From NCBI GenBank assembly GCA_051650105.1, contig JBOFIJ010000012.1, positions 1-64,000 of the forward strand: a stretch of DNA of 64,000 bases, in the 5' to 3' direction. Origin of the DNA: CAMWXW01 sp051650105 (lineage in GTDB: Bacteria > Desulfobacterota > Desulfovibrionia > Desulfovibrionales > Desulfovibrionaceae). The first letter of the stretch is position 1. Each line of letters opens with the position of its first letter. The position numbers and the translations under genes are program-made. This document shows, piece after piece, positions 8,546-18,325 of this stretch. The notes under the pieces are model-generated. The model saw only the letters and a program-made list of their open reading frames with translations. It ran no database searches and was not told the DNA's origin.

Positions 8546-9958
8546 ATGTTATACCCTCTTATTCTTTGTGGTGGGCAAGGTACAAGACTCTGGCCTCTTT
8601 CAAGAAAAAGTAGACCAAAACAATTTTCCAATTTAATTGGAGAAAAAAGCTTATTGCATCAAACTATTGAGAGAATACGCCCGCTCAACCCTAGTACATA
8701 TTTACTTCTTTCTAATCAAGAGCACCATCTCATTGTAGAAGAACAAATGAAAACACTTAATATGCCATATATTTCCCTTTTAGAACCTGAAGGGAAAAAT
8801 ACAGCTCCTGCAGTAACAATGGCTGCTTTACTTACTAAAAAAGAAGATCCAACCCTTCTTATTCTTCCTGCAGATCACTATATTGCTGAAAATACTATAT
8901 TATTAGACTCTATTCTTGCTGGCTATAAAAAAGCAGAAGAAGGTGCTATTGTTTGTTTTGGTATTGTTCCTAAAAGCCCTGAAACAAGCTATGGATATAT
9001 TGCTATAGACAATATTGCAAAGCAGATATATGAGACTATTCCTATTTACCCTGTTAATTCTTTTGTGGAAAAGCCCAATAAAGAAAAAGCACAAGAATAT
9101 TTTGCTACAGGGAAATACTTTTGGAATGCTGGTATTTTTATGGTTAAATCCTCTATTTGGTTGGCTGCTATTAAAGAATATGCTCCAAAGATTTTTTCTG
9201 CATGTGAAGATGCCTTTTTGCACTCCTCATATGAGGGAAATCAATTTATTATTTCGAAAGAAGAATTTAAGCAATGTCCTTCAAATTCCATAGATTACGC
9301 TGTTATGGAACATTTTCCTTCCATTTCTATGATTCCTCTTGATATACCATGGAATGATCTTGGCTCTTTTACATCTCTCTACGATATTAAAGAAAAAGAC
9401 GAAAATAATAATGTTTGTATTGGTAATGTTGTTCCATACAAAACAAAGAATTCCTACATCCAAACAACAAAAAAATTAGTGAGCACTATTGGTCTTGAAG
9501 ATATGCTTATTATAGAAACAACTGATGCCCTTCTTGTTGCCAAAAAAGAGAGTGCTCAAGATATCAAAGAATTAGTGGAATATCTTATTACTTTAGGACA
9601 CAAAGAGGCTGTGGAACATCATATTGTTCATAGACCTTGGGGATTTTTTGAAACTATTGCTTTAGAAACTCGGTTTCAAGTAAAATGTATTACAGTCCTT
9701 CCAGGAGAAAAGCTTTCTTTACAATTGCATCATCATAGAGCTGAACACTGGGTTGTTGTTGAAGGCACTGGAAAAATATCAAATGGAGATTCTATTATTT
9801 TATTAAAAGAAGATCAATCGACATATATTCCTGTTGGAAGTGTCCACCGTTTGGAAAATCCTGGTAAAATCCCACTAAAAATCATAGAGATACAAACAGG
9901 CTCTTATCTTGGTGAAGATGATATTATACGGCTTGATGATATTTATAAAAGAACATAA
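8546..9958 (+). CDS. manC: Mannose-1-phosphate guanylyltransferase / mannose-6-phosphate isomerase
   Basis: Bifunctional type II enzyme making GDP-mannose for surface polysaccharide. The nucleotidyltransferase domain (about 1-280) begins with LILCGGQGTRLWPLSR and carries SRPKQF and FVEKP motifs. The C-terminal cupin domain (about 360-470) has the isomerase signature RPWGFFETI, PGEKLSLQLHHHRAEHWVVV and a final ENPGKIPLKIIEIQTG. At 470 residues it is full length. ATG at 8546 preceded by AAGGAT with good spacing, 9 bp after murJ. It supplies activated mannose, possibly for the glycan genes elsewhere in this window. Confidence 0.92.
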   Translation: MLYPLILCGGQGTRLWPLSRKSRPKQFSNLIGEKSLLHQTIERIRPLNPSTYLLLSNQEHHLIVEEQMKTLNMPYISLLEPEGKNTAPAVTMAALLTKKEDPTLLILPADHYIAENTILLDSILAGYKKAEEGAIVCFGIVPKSPETSYGYIAIDNIAKQIYETIPIYPVNSFVEKPNKEKAQEYFATGKYFWNAGIFMVKSSIWLAAIKEYAPKIFSACEDAFLHSSYEGNQFIISKEEFKQCPSNSIDYAVMEHFPSISMIPLDIPWNDLGSFTSLYDIKEKDENNNVCIGNVVPYKTKNSYIQTTKKLVSTIGLEDMLIIETTDALLVAKKESAQDIKELVEYLITLGHKEAVEHHIVHRPWGFFETIALETRFQVKCITVLPGEKLSLQLHHHRAEHWVVVEGTGKISNGDSIILLKEDQSTYIPVGSVHRLENPGKIPLKIIEIQTGSYLGEDDIIRLDDIYKRT

Positions 9959-10345
9959 TATCTTCATATAATGAGAAAGTATTTTGTGTTTTTTATTATT
10001 ACGTAACACAATCTTTATAATAATTATCATTGTCGTAATAATATGATAACATTTCTTCCCACAACATTATTGATGGAGCACCATAGAAAGGAGATTGATT
10101 TCCTCATCTTTATAATACAACAAGCATGAGTAGCTACTCCTTTTGCATAAGTGCAGTAGTGTTCTCTTTTGCATACGCTAAGTTTATATTTATTGAATAA
10201 AAAAGTAAAACTAGTAAAATAAAAATAATTCCATATTTCCTTTTATATTGTATTGATAATAGCTAATGCTAACAAAAAAGAATGTATTATAAAAGCATAT
10301 GGTAAAAAATATCTATTTTCTAAAATATTATACAAGTGCATAATA

Positions 10346-10519
10346 TTATAGAATAAACACTCCCCTTAGCATCTTTATCAAAATTCTCTGTTGCATGATA
10401 CCCATGGCATTAAATTTATCCTCTTCCCCCACAAGAAAATAAAGCATTACAGATTTTTCGGAAAGTCTTTCCACCATCATATTTACACAGCGATAAAAAT
10501 TGGCTCCTACTCTATCCAT
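10346..10519 (-). CDS. Small unrecognised frame, possible gene remnant
   Basis: 57-codon frame from ATG at 10519 to TAA at 10346. I do not recognise it. Its composition looks protein-like rather than random for such AT-rich DNA: a stretch such as VNMMVERLSEKSVMLYFLVG followed by charged EEDKF, with Met, Glu and Lys spread amphipathically. The frame is open for a few codons upstream of the ATG too. No Shine-Dalgarno is present. It could be the decayed remainder of a longer gene, or chance. Confidence 0.25.
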   Translation of the reverse strand: MDRVGANFYRCVNMMVERLSEKSVMLYFLVGEEDKFNAMGIMQQRILIKMLRGVFIL

Positions 10520-10643
10520 TGTGTTAACAAATATCCATGTATGGTTATATACTATTTCTTTTTATATATTTTTAGGTGAAGAGATATAGTAACGTACCAT
10601 GCCAATATATACTTTAATATAACTATAGAGTCATAATCCCAAC

Positions 10644-10673
10644 AAAATAATCTACCACGTGTTTGGTTATTTT
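10644..10673 (-). terminator. Possible terminator after murB
   Basis: Inverted repeat AAAATAA (10644-10650) and TTATTTT (10667-10673) with an inner ACC/GGT pairing, about 15 bp past the murB stop. On the minus strand the stem ends in ATTTT. AT-only outer stem, so weak evidence. Confidence 0.35.
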
Positions 10674-10687
10674 ATATCTCGATAAAT

Positions 10688-11566
10688 TTACCAGAATCTA
10701 ACTTCATACTCCAAAAGACAGCCATATTCTTGATGAACTTTTTCTCTTCCTAATTCTAATAATTCTAAAGCGTCTTGAGTCGTTCCATTTCCACTATTCA
10801 ATAAAAAATTTGCATGAAGTTCCGAAAAATACATAGCACCTCTTTTTTCTTTCTTCATTCCAACATTTTCGAGCATTTTTCCCGCACTTATCTCTATCAT
10901 TTCTGGATTCTTAAATACACAGCCAGCAGAATACGCGCTCACAGGCTGTGTCGCTTTCTTCTTTTTCATTAAATTATAGGATATTTCTTTTAATACAGAA
11001 CTTTCTTGTTTAGGAAAAAAAAATTCTGCTTCTATAGCAAGAAAAGGATACACACTTTCTTGTAAAGAAAAGGTTCTATACGATGTCTCCCAATCACTAT
11101 CTGTGTACGTATGAAAACCATCCTTTAAAGATAATACACGTAAAGAGCTAAGGTATTTCGTGGATTCACGTCCATATGAACCAGCATTCATCATTATAGC
11201 CCCACCAAGTGTACCTGGAACACCTACCAACGTTGAAAACCCCTCTGCTCCAAGTGCATTCATCTTATTAATGAATAATGGTAAAGGAATAGATAGTGGT
11301 GCCTTTACATAAAGATATTCACCTTTATCTTCTGTTTTTATCTCACTACGATACATTGTTTTTATAAGAATAATATCTAATAAACCTTCTTGCACAATAA
11401 TATTACTACCACCACCAAGACAATATACTGGAAGGCCCATACTTTCTACATGCTTTATAATCTCTTCTTCATCATGCTCATTTTCAAAAAGTATCTCTTC
11501 TACAGCTTCACCACCAAGTCGTATACTTGTTCGTTGTCGTAATGATGGTTTATTTATTATCTGCAT
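10688..11566 (-). CDS. murB: UDP-N-acetylenolpyruvoylglucosamine reductase MurB
   Basis: FAD-dependent cytoplasmic enzyme reducing UDP-GlcNAc-enolpyruvate to UDP-MurNAc. FAD-binding features: YCLGGGSNIIV around residue 50 and GVPGTLGGAIMMNAGSYG near 115-132. The catalytic serine region is YSAGCVFKNP near 210, followed by a C-terminal HANFLLNSGNGTT segment. 292 residues, normal for the short (type II) form. The ATG at 11566 sits inside the end of murC (17-bp overlap) with AGAGGA ahead of it, implying translational coupling. It is the last gene of the murC-murB unit; the ddl-ftsQ-ftsA genes that commonly follow are absent here. Confidence 0.93.
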   Translation of the reverse strand: MQIINKPSLRQRTSIRLGGEAVEEILFENEHDEEEIIKHVESMGLPVYCLGGGSNIIVQEGLLDIILIKTMYRSEIKTEDKGEYLYVKAPLSIPLPLFINKMNALGAEGFSTLVGVPGTLGGAIMMNAGSYGRESTKYLSSLRVLSLKDGFHTYTDSDWETSYRTFSLQESVYPFLAIEAEFFFPKQESSVLKEISYNLMKKKKATQPVSAYSAGCVFKNPEMIEISAGKMLENVGMKKEKRGAMYFSELHANFLLNSGNGTTQDALELLELGREKVHQEYGCLLEYEVRFW

Positions 11567-12947
11567 ATATATTTCCTCTTCGCAATGATTCCAATAATAA
11601 CGGACCTATATGCGTTATTGAGCCTGCACCCAATGTTATTACAATATCTCCTTCTTGTACATTTTCTAATAGAAATTCGAGAACAGCATCATTATCTTTA
11701 CAAAAAATAGCATCAATATCACTTTGAACTTGCAAAATACCCTGAGTAAGACTCATACCTGTTATGCCTGGAATAGGTGTTTCCGATGCTGCATAAATCT
11801 CTGTTACTAATAAAATATCTATATCAGAAAATGATGTGCAAAAATCCCCAAATAATGCTTGTGTTCTTGAAAATCTGTGAGGTTGAAATGCCACTATAAT
11901 CCTATTATTCGGATAACATAATCTGGCTGTTTGCAGTGTTGCCATAATTTCCACAGGATGATGACCATAATCATCTATAACCAAAACACCTTTTTCTTCT
12001 CCTTTTTTATCAAAACGTCTCCCAACACCAGAAAATTGTTCTAAACCTTCTTTGCACATATCTGGTGATATACCGCATTCTATAGCAATTCCAATAGCAG
12101 CTAATGCATTAAGAATATTATGTAAACCAGGTTGATTAAGAACAAATTCTCCAATATTCTTACTCTTATAAAAAACAGTAAAATTACTCTGTTTATGTAA
12201 TGTATTAACCTGAGCATAAATCATATTTGTATCTTCAAATCCGTATGTAACAACCTTTCTTGTTACGTGCGGAAGCAATCTTCTCACTCCTTCATCATCA
12301 CCGCACACAATATTTGCTCCATAAAATGGAACTTTATTCATAAATTTAATAAATGCGATATCTATTTCTTCTTGAGATTTATAAAAATCTATATGATCAT
12401 AATCAACATTTGTTACTACAGTGAGCATTGGAAAAAGATATAAAAAAGAAGCATCCGATTCATCTGCCTCTGCTACAAGAAAATTTCCCATGCCAAGGCG
12501 TGCATTCGCTCCATATGCATTCAATTTACCCCCTATAATGACTGTGGGATCTAATTTCGCAACATCAAAAATACTCGCAATAAATGACGTTGTTGTTGTT
12601 TTTCCATGTGTTCCTCCAACAGCAATTCCTGTACGTAGCCGCATTAATTCAGCTAACATTTCTGCTCTTGGAATAATAGGAATACCACATTCCATGGCTT
12701 CTTGTATTTCTGGATTATCTTCTGAAATGGCAGTCGATTTCACCACCACTTGCGCATTACGTACATTATCTTCCTTATGCCCTATATGAACAGTAATACC
12801 CTTGCTCGATAAAATATTTGTTGTTGTACTAGAAGATCTATCGGAGCCTGTTACTATATATCCTAAATTATACAATACTTCGGCAATACCGCTCATTCCA
12901 GACCCACCAATCCCAATCATATGTATATGTTTCAATTTATTAAACAT
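11550..12947 (-). CDS. murC: UDP-N-acetylmuramate--L-alanine ligase MurC
   Basis: ATP-dependent ligase that adds the first amino acid, L-Ala, to UDP-MurNAc. Visible motifs: N-terminal dinucleotide-like MIGIGGSGMSGIAEVL, P-loop GGTHGKTTTTS near residues 113-123, LVAEADESDASFL, and DDYGHHPVEI with the catalytic region after residue 320. 465 residues, full length. ATG at 12947 preceded by AAGGATC. It overlaps murB by 17 bp. Upstream there is no murG; instead a divergent phage-like gene follows, so the usual division and wall cluster is broken on both sides. Confidence 0.95.
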   Translation of the reverse strand: MFNKLKHIHMIGIGGSGMSGIAEVLYNLGYIVTGSDRSSSTTTNILSSKGITVHIGHKEDNVRNAQVVVKSTAISEDNPEIQEAMECGIPIIPRAEMLAELMRLRTGIAVGGTHGKTTTTSFIASIFDVAKLDPTVIIGGKLNAYGANARLGMGNFLVAEADESDASFLYLFPMLTVVTNVDYDHIDFYKSQEEIDIAFIKFMNKVPFYGANIVCGDDEGVRRLLPHVTRKVVTYGFEDTNMIYAQVNTLHKQSNFTVFYKSKNIGEFVLNQPGLHNILNALAAIGIAIECGISPDMCKEGLEQFSGVGRRFDKKGEEKGVLVIDDYGHHPVEIMATLQTARLCYPNNRIIVAFQPHRFSRTQALFGDFCTSFSDIDILLVTEIYAASETPIPGITGMSLTQGILQVQSDIDAIFCKDNDAVLEFLLENVQEGDIVITLGAGSITHIGPLLLESLRRGNIYADNK

Positions 12948-13296
12948 CGTAAAAAAGATCCTTCGTTATACAAAAAAGAGTTATTCTCCTAGTATACTTT
13001 TTTTTTTCACAAAAAACAATTAAATTGAGAAATGTTCACCTAATGAGTTGATAAGAGTACGTAATGTGAGCAGAATTATAGCAAAAACCAATATAGAGCA
13101 CACAGAAAACAATATACAATTACAAACGCAAGATTAATAAATTTCTTGATGAAATAGAATAAGATCTCATCTATCAGTGTATTATTAACCCATTAAGTGA
13201 ATATTTCGTTACATTATATTAATACGCACTCTGACCGGTAACATATCTCATTAAAATGACTATACTAACCTCATTCTTATTAAGGAGTGTTATAGT
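12948..13296. other. Divergent intergenic region murC / phage-like gene
   Basis: About 350 bp holding the promoters of murC (minus) and of the plus-strand phage-like gene. Apart from the promoter listed at 13238-13266, I see no repeats or RNA structures. Confidence 0.45.
13238..13266 (+). promoter_or_regulatory. Promoter of the phage-like structural gene
   Basis: GTAACA (13238-13243) and TATACT (13261-13266) with a 17-bp spacer. The predicted start near 13273 gives a short leader carrying AAGGAG before the ATG at 13297. The -35 is only a partial match. Confidence 0.45.
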
Positions 13297-15330
13297 ATGC
13301 CAACAATGAGAGTGACACAAAACAGTTTTAACGCTGGAGAGATCTCTCCACTTTTACTTGCAAGAGTTGATCAAGAAAGATATTCAAGCAGTTGTCTTGA
13401 ACTTAACAATATGCTTATTTATCCTCAAGGAAGTGTTTATAGAAGACCCGGTTTAGAATATGTAGGAAGGATTGATTCCAAAAGTAGACTTATTCAATTC
13501 ATCTTCACTCCAGAAAAAAACTATCTTATTGAATTCTCTGAATATTTCATAAGGATATGGTATAATAATAACGTATTACCAATTCTTATACAAACTCCAT
13601 ATACCGATATTGAACTAGACACCCTACAATATACACAAACATCGGACGCCATCTATATCACATCTCAGTACACAAGACCATATAAACTTGAGAGAAAGAG
13701 ACATATTGAATGGACATTTGACCCACTCATATTTGGTTCCCCTCTTAAAGAATCCACATTCATGCATGTTGAAGGTGGAACATTTTGTGAACAAGAAGCC
13801 TTCATTTATGTTTGTGGCGTAGACAGTGAAAATAGAGAAGGAATACCTTCAAAATTATTTCATTTTTCACGTTCTGCAGGAACAGCTGATGCTCCTCTTA
13901 GTATTACATGGGGCAATGTAGCAAACGCCGTTTCATATCACATCTATGCACGCTTCAATAATGATACACATTTTATGCTCATTGGAAAAACAACAGAAGC
14001 TCATTTTGTCCATGAAGGTGAAATATATGACTACATTAAAGAACTTGGAAGAAAGCGTGGTCCATATAATGGTTTTGGGAGTTTTCCAAGAACAGTACAA
14101 TTTTATCAACAAAGACTTATCTTTGCCGGAAGTCAATGCGAGCCACAAACACTATGGCTTTCAAAAACTGGAGACTATGAAAATCTTTCTATTTCTTCAC
14201 CTTTACAAGACGATGATGCTATTGTTATCACTATTTCTTCTGATTCTGTTCAACCAATCTATTGGCTATATTCTTATAGAGAAAAACTCTTCATAGGGTC
14301 TGGAGCTGGAGAATGGGCCATTTTCTCCACAACTGGCCATGCTCTTACACCCACAACCATTGCTATAGAAAGACACACAGCCCACGGTTCATGCACTATC
14401 CCACCAGCAAGAATCGGGGATGCCATGATTTTTGTACAAAGAGACTCTAAAATAGTACGACAATTACAATATAGAGCTGAATACGATGGCTTTATTGGAA
14501 ATGATCTTAGTGTATTTTCTGAACATATTACTAGAGATAATGGTATACAAGCATGGGCATGGCAACAATTTCCAAACTCCACACTGTGGTGCCTTCTAGA
14601 AGATTCCACCCTTGTTGCATTAACATTTGTCCAAGAATATAATGTTTTTGCTTGGCATAAACATGAAACACAAGGCACTGTAGAAAGTATTTGTGCTGTT
14701 CCCTCTGCCGATACAGATATGGTTTATTTATGCATTAAAAGAATCCTTAACGGTAAAGAAGTACGCTCTTTGGAACGCTTTTATACGCCTACTCCATATC
14801 CAGATGCCACACAATCTTCATTTCTAGATTGTTCTACATATTATGAAGGCCCTCCACGAAATAGTTTAAGTGGTATGTATCATCTAGAAGGAGTTCTTGT
14901 TGACATTGTTGCCGATGGAACAACAATAGACCAACAAATTGTTAAAATGGGTCTGGTAAGTCTTGGTTTTTATGCAAAGAGTATTTGTGTTGGATTGGGA
15001 TATTCATCAAAAGTTGTTCCCATAATAAAATATCTCCCAGAGAATATGGGACTTCTTGCCGACGGGAAAAGCTATAGCTCTATCGTTGCACGAATTCACA
15101 CAATTAATTCTCCCTTTTTCTACGTTCATTCAGAAAAAAGCACAAGTTCTGTTTCTCCAGGATTTTTCCAACTAAATGGAACTTTTGGAGAAAATAGAAA
15201 CGATGGATTACAAATTCATACTATTGCTATTCCACACCAAGGTGAACACGATCTTAATATTTGCATAGAACAAAACAAGGCACTTCCACTCAGTATTCTC
15301 GCTATAACCGTTGATATTAATTATACGTAG
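13297..15330 (+). CDS. Solitary phage structural (tail-type) protein
   Basis: 677-residue protein whose first 110 residues match the style of podovirus-type structural proteins: TQNSFNAGEISPLLLARVD, then YPQGSVYRRPGLEYVG and an IQFIFTPEKNYLIEFSEYFIRIW segment. The middle region has FPRTVQFYQQRLIFAGS and LWLSKTGDY, also usual in that family. No signal peptide, no membrane segment. ATG at 13297 with AAGGAG about 9 nt before. No other virion, packaging or lysis gene is nearby; it sits between murC and mlaA, with its stop only 2 bp from the convergent mlaA stop. The frame is intact, so it is either a recent remnant or a retained, repurposed gene. Its role in the cell is unknown. Confidence 0.65.
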   Translation: MPTMRVTQNSFNAGEISPLLLARVDQERYSSSCLELNNMLIYPQGSVYRRPGLEYVGRIDSKSRLIQFIFTPEKNYLIEFSEYFIRIWYNNNVLPILIQTPYTDIELDTLQYTQTSDAIYITSQYTRPYKLERKRHIEWTFDPLIFGSPLKESTFMHVEGGTFCEQEAFIYVCGVDSENREGIPSKLFHFSRSAGTADAPLSITWGNVANAVSYHIYARFNNDTHFMLIGKTTEAHFVHEGEIYDYIKELGRKRGPYNGFGSFPRTVQFYQQRLIFAGSQCEPQTLWLSKTGDYENLSISSPLQDDDAIVITISSDSVQPIYWLYSYREKLFIGSGAGEWAIFSTTGHALTPTTIAIERHTAHGSCTIPPARIGDAMIFVQRDSKIVRQLQYRAEYDGFIGNDLSVFSEHITRDNGIQAWAWQQFPNSTLWCLLEDSTLVALTFVQEYNVFAWHKHETQGTVESICAVPSADTDMVYLCIKRILNGKEVRSLERFYTPTPYPDATQSSFLDCSTYYEGPPRNSLSGMYHLEGVLVDIVADGTTIDQQIVKMGLVSLGFYAKSICVGLGYSSKVVPIIKYLPENMGLLADGKSYSSIVARIHTINSPFFYVHSEKSTSSVSPGFFQLNGTFGENRNDGLQIHTIAIPHQGEHDLNICIEQNKALPLSILAITVDINYT

Positions 15331-15332
15331 TA

Positions 15333-16430
15333 CTACAATTTTCTTGGAACAGAATCTATTTGTAAAAAAAATTCCCTTGTGGCCGCATATGGTTCAAAAG
15401 AAGTATCTTCCACCTTATAAAAAAGATCTAGATAAAAAGGACTATCATTTGTTATTCTTGCTGCTGTTATACTGGGCGATACTACTGGAGATCTCCACAC
15501 ATATTTCATAGGGTTTGCATAGCCTTCTATAATATATGATGCTGTTCTTCTCACAGTAGTCGGCCCCAAAAACGGTAGCATAAGAAATGGACCAGAGGGT
15601 ATTTTCCAAGTGGCAAGGGTTGTATTTACACTTTCTATTGTATACGATGCTGGTGTATCCCTTGCTGCTACATCCACAAAACCAAGAAGACCAACTGTAG
15701 TATTCACGATAAAACGAGAAAATTCTATACCAGCATTTTGAAATTTTCCTTGTAAAATATTAAGAAGTATTCGAAAAGGAGATTGAAGATTATATAACAC
15801 ATTACTTATACCATTTCTTATTTCTTCTGTTGTTAATAAATTATATGTCTTTGCAACAGGTGCCAATGCCGTCTGATAAAAAATAGCATTAAAATTATAG
15901 ACAGATCTATTGAAATCCTCAAAAACGTCCTTACTCATCGAATACATCGGCTTTACACTTTGCTCTACTACCTTTTTCTGTTCATCAAAGTCATCTTCAA
16001 AACTATCTGCAGTCTCTTTTTCCACAGTATCAGTGGAATCGAATGAATCCTCAAAAACGTCCCCCATTTCCCCTGATATAAGACTATTCTTTAACTCTTT
16101 TTCCATCTCAATATTCTTTACCTTAATACCTTCGCTCTCTTTTGCTATAGATACTGCTTCTTTTACCACATGTATATTATAGTCTACTCGTTCCATATAT
16201 TCATATGACAACCCTATTTCATGTATTTCCTCATTTTTACACAACACAAATAGGGCAGAAGTAGAAAATACACTATTGTATTTTTTGGGTGGCTCAAATG
16301 AAGATATACACGCATTACTAAAATTATCAGAGAACAAGAAGGCCCCAAATGCATCCGTAACGAGATATTCACATATATAGGAAAAAAACAAAAAGATATA
16401 TGATACACTCAATAATAGATTTTTTCTCAT
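15333..16430 (-). CDS. mlaA: MlaA (VacJ) family outer-membrane lipid-asymmetry protein
   Basis: Outer-membrane component of the Mla retrograde phospholipid transport system. The MlaA domain fills about residues 165-365: VFEDFNRSVYNFNAIFYQT, NNILQ-like LNILQGKFQNAGIEFSRF, NTTVGLLGFVDVA and SGPFLMLPFLGPTTVR. The first 28 residues are hydrophobic (signal peptide), but the cysteine there is not in a good lipobox. Between them is an unusual acidic stretch of about 130 residues with related SFDSTD/SFEDDFDE/VFEDF patches, making the protein longer than typical MlaA. It follows mlaC by 14 bp, with GAGAGAAG before the ATG, so the two are co-expressed. Confidence 0.85.
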   Translation of the reverse strand: MRKNLLLSVSYIFLFFSYICEYLVTDAFGAFLFSDNFSNACISSFEPPKKYNSVFSTSALFVLCKNEEIHEIGLSYEYMERVDYNIHVVKEAVSIAKESEGIKVKNIEMEKELKNSLISGEMGDVFEDSFDSTDTVEKETADSFEDDFDEQKKVVEQSVKPMYSMSKDVFEDFNRSVYNFNAIFYQTALAPVAKTYNLLTTEEIRNGISNVLYNLQSPFRILLNILQGKFQNAGIEFSRFIVNTTVGLLGFVDVAARDTPASYTIESVNTTLATWKIPSGPFLMLPFLGPTTVRRTASYIIEGYANPMKYVWRSPVVSPSITAARITNDSPFYLDLFYKVEDTSFEPYAATREFFLQIDSVPRKL

Positions 16431-16444
16431 CTTCTCTCACCGAA

Positions 16445-17083
16445 CTATAATTTAGCTGCTTGTTTCTTTTTCATCTCATCACTTCGATTTTCTATTATCG
16501 CAATAATGGATGCTGGGCTCTCCTTTTGTAATAGTACTTCAATTTGTCCTCTATAGGATGCTATTAAATTAATATTTTCAACTATTACATTATACACTTT
16601 CCATGAAGAATCTTTCTTGTGCATACGATATATCATTGATGATTTAGTACCATCTTTTTTTATAATACTTGAAAGCACCTCAACTTGTGTACCAGAAGCA
16701 TTGGAACGAGAACTCTCTATAACAAGCTCTTCTCCTTGATACTTCTTAAAAGGTTCAGAATATGTATATTCTAAAAGTGTTGCAAAAGCATTCACAAAAG
16801 CAATTTGTTCTTCTTCAGAAAATTCTTTCCATTTTTTTCCAATAACTTGTGCCGACATTGCCTGAAAATCAAAACTTTCTCTAATAATTTCACGTAATTT
16901 TTTGTATAGCTCTTCCTGACCAAGTGCTGTTTGCCACTCTGGGTCACGCAAAAGAGCAATTATTTTATTTGTGTATTCACTAAGTGATGCTTTAGCAATA
17001 TCTTCCACATTGGCATATAAAGATACAGGATAACATATAAAAAACACAATAAGAATATGATATATACTCTTTCGTACAAACAT
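16445..17083 (-). CDS. mlaC: MlaC-family periplasmic phospholipid-binding protein
   Basis: Periplasmic lipid shuttle of the Mla system (Ttg2D/MlaC family). After a Sec signal peptide (MFVRKSIYHILIVFF...YA, residues 1-24) comes the ESFDFQAMSAQVIGKKWKEF segment and then the long beta-rich lipid pocket with SSIIKKDGTKSSMIYRM and WKVYNVIVENINLIASYR, all family marks. 212 residues, normal. The ATG at 17083 has GAGGTAATA ahead of it; a longer frame from 17107 has no support. It is the first gene of an mlaC-mlaA pair; the ABC transporter parts (MlaEFD) are not in this window. Confidence 0.88.
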   Translation of the reverse strand: MFVRKSIYHILIVFFICYPVSLYANVEDIAKASLSEYTNKIIALLRDPEWQTALGQEELYKKLREIIRESFDFQAMSAQVIGKKWKEFSEEEQIAFVNAFATLLEYTYSEPFKKYQGEELVIESSRSNASGTQVEVLSSIIKKDGTKSSMIYRMHKKDSSWKVYNVIVENINLIASYRGQIEVLLQKESPASIIAIIENRSDEMKKKQAAKL

Positions 17084-17676
17084 TATTACCTCACAAAATG
17101 AACCCAATATCTTCTCTTTATAATACCATCCAGGAATAATAACAAGTATTATATATCATTTCATTTTCTTTATATATTCATATACATATTTTTATACTGT
17201 GTTCTGCAAGAAAAATAACGTTATTCTTCTATATAGTTACTAACAATATATGATACATTCTATACATTCAATTTATTGTATTTGTATATAGTATATTGCA
17301 AAGTACATAAAAAGAATACCTCTTCACACTGCACCGCGTATATGTTCCACCAATTACCATATACATGTCTTTATCTCTTATACAAAGAAAATATACTAGC
17401 AATGTTCAATTAGTAAACACATTTTTCCAATATATACTGCCACAATACCATTTTACCTTACGAAAAAACGTTATCTTAGCCTTTCAAGTAATACTTGCAG
17501 TACTACAATAACATAAATACCTGTTTTGCTTCCTCAAAATTGGTACACTATCCCACAATTTCTTTATATTTTTCTCTATCCAATAACTTCTCAATACAAT
17601 ATCCATTACAAAAAAAAGAGCCACATATAATGTCTCTCATTAATACCATAATAACTATATCATCTTCCTCTCATTT
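17084..17676. other. Gap, nothing recognised
   Basis: About 590 bp between mlaC and the methyltransferase gene, on both strands without a gene, RNA or clean terminator that I can identify. Very AT-rich; the mlaC promoter must lie at its left edge, but several equally weak -10 candidates are present. Confidence 0.4.
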
Positions 17677-18288
17677 TCATAGGACAGCACAATTTTTATA
17701 TATATAAAAATCTGAGAAACTTGTATTATTGATATCGTTCTCGTCCCATGGATACCTATTAGGAATATATTCCATCAACTGCCAATGCGAAGCATGCTTT
17801 TCTATCCAATCTGTAAATTTCCTGTGCACAACATGTTCGCATCTATATTCATCCTTATTTGAAGCATATAATATTACATATCTATCCGCGTATGAGAATA
17901 GATCTTCCATATATTTAGTAAACACATTCTCCTCTATTAAGTGGTAAATAACATCTAAAGACATCGTCATATCTGCTTTCTCATTATTATTTTTCTCAAA
18001 ATCTTTTGCTACAATAAATTTCTTTGTTTTATCATCTTTAAATTCTTCTTTTACAACACCAATTATTGTCTCAGAAACATCTACTCCCAAATAATGTGGA
18101 ATTACATACATAGATAAATTATTTCCATCTCCTGAACCAAATTCTATTACGGAATTAATAGAGTTCTTTTTAATAACATCATTTATTATCTCTGCTTTAA
18201 ATTCTGCAAGTCTATTATACGAACCCGCACCAGATGTTCCACCCTCTCTATATCTATCATTCCAATATTTTGCTGAATCAAACGCCAT
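17677..18288 (-). CDS. Class I SAM-dependent methyltransferase
   Basis: 203-residue methyltransferase. Residues 44-54 (VIEFGSGDGNN) form SAM motif I, followed by YLGVDVSETIIGVVKEEF (motif II region) and a SLDVIYHLIEENVFTKYM segment resembling the post-motif helices of small-molecule or sugar methyltransferases. No signal peptide. ATG at 18288 with AGAGG about 9 nt upstream. It is the third gene of a minus-strand unit behind a glycosyltransferase and an FkbM gene, so a role in decorating a surface glycan is the natural inference; the substrate is unknown. Confidence 0.75.
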   Translation of the reverse strand: MAFDSAKYWNDRYREGGTSGAGSYNRLAEFKAEIINDVIKKNSINSVIEFGSGDGNNLSMYVIPHYLGVDVSETIIGVVKEEFKDDKTKKFIVAKDFEKNNNEKADMTMSLDVIYHLIEENVFTKYMEDLFSYADRYVILYASNKDEYRCEHVVHRKFTDWIEKHASHWQLMEYIPNRYPWDENDINNTSFSDFYIYKNCAVL

Positions 18289-18325
18289 ACCAGTACCTCT
18301 TCTTTATCTTTTTCATGTATTGTTA

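Larger units (their letters stand above)
9959..10687. other. Gap between manC and murB with one small unplaced frame
   Basis: AT-rich gap. A weak inverted repeat (TTGTGTT 9984-9990 with AACACAA 10005-10011) just after manC may act as a poor terminator. Apart from the small minus-strand frame listed separately at 10346-10519, nothing recognisable is present. Confidence 0.4.
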
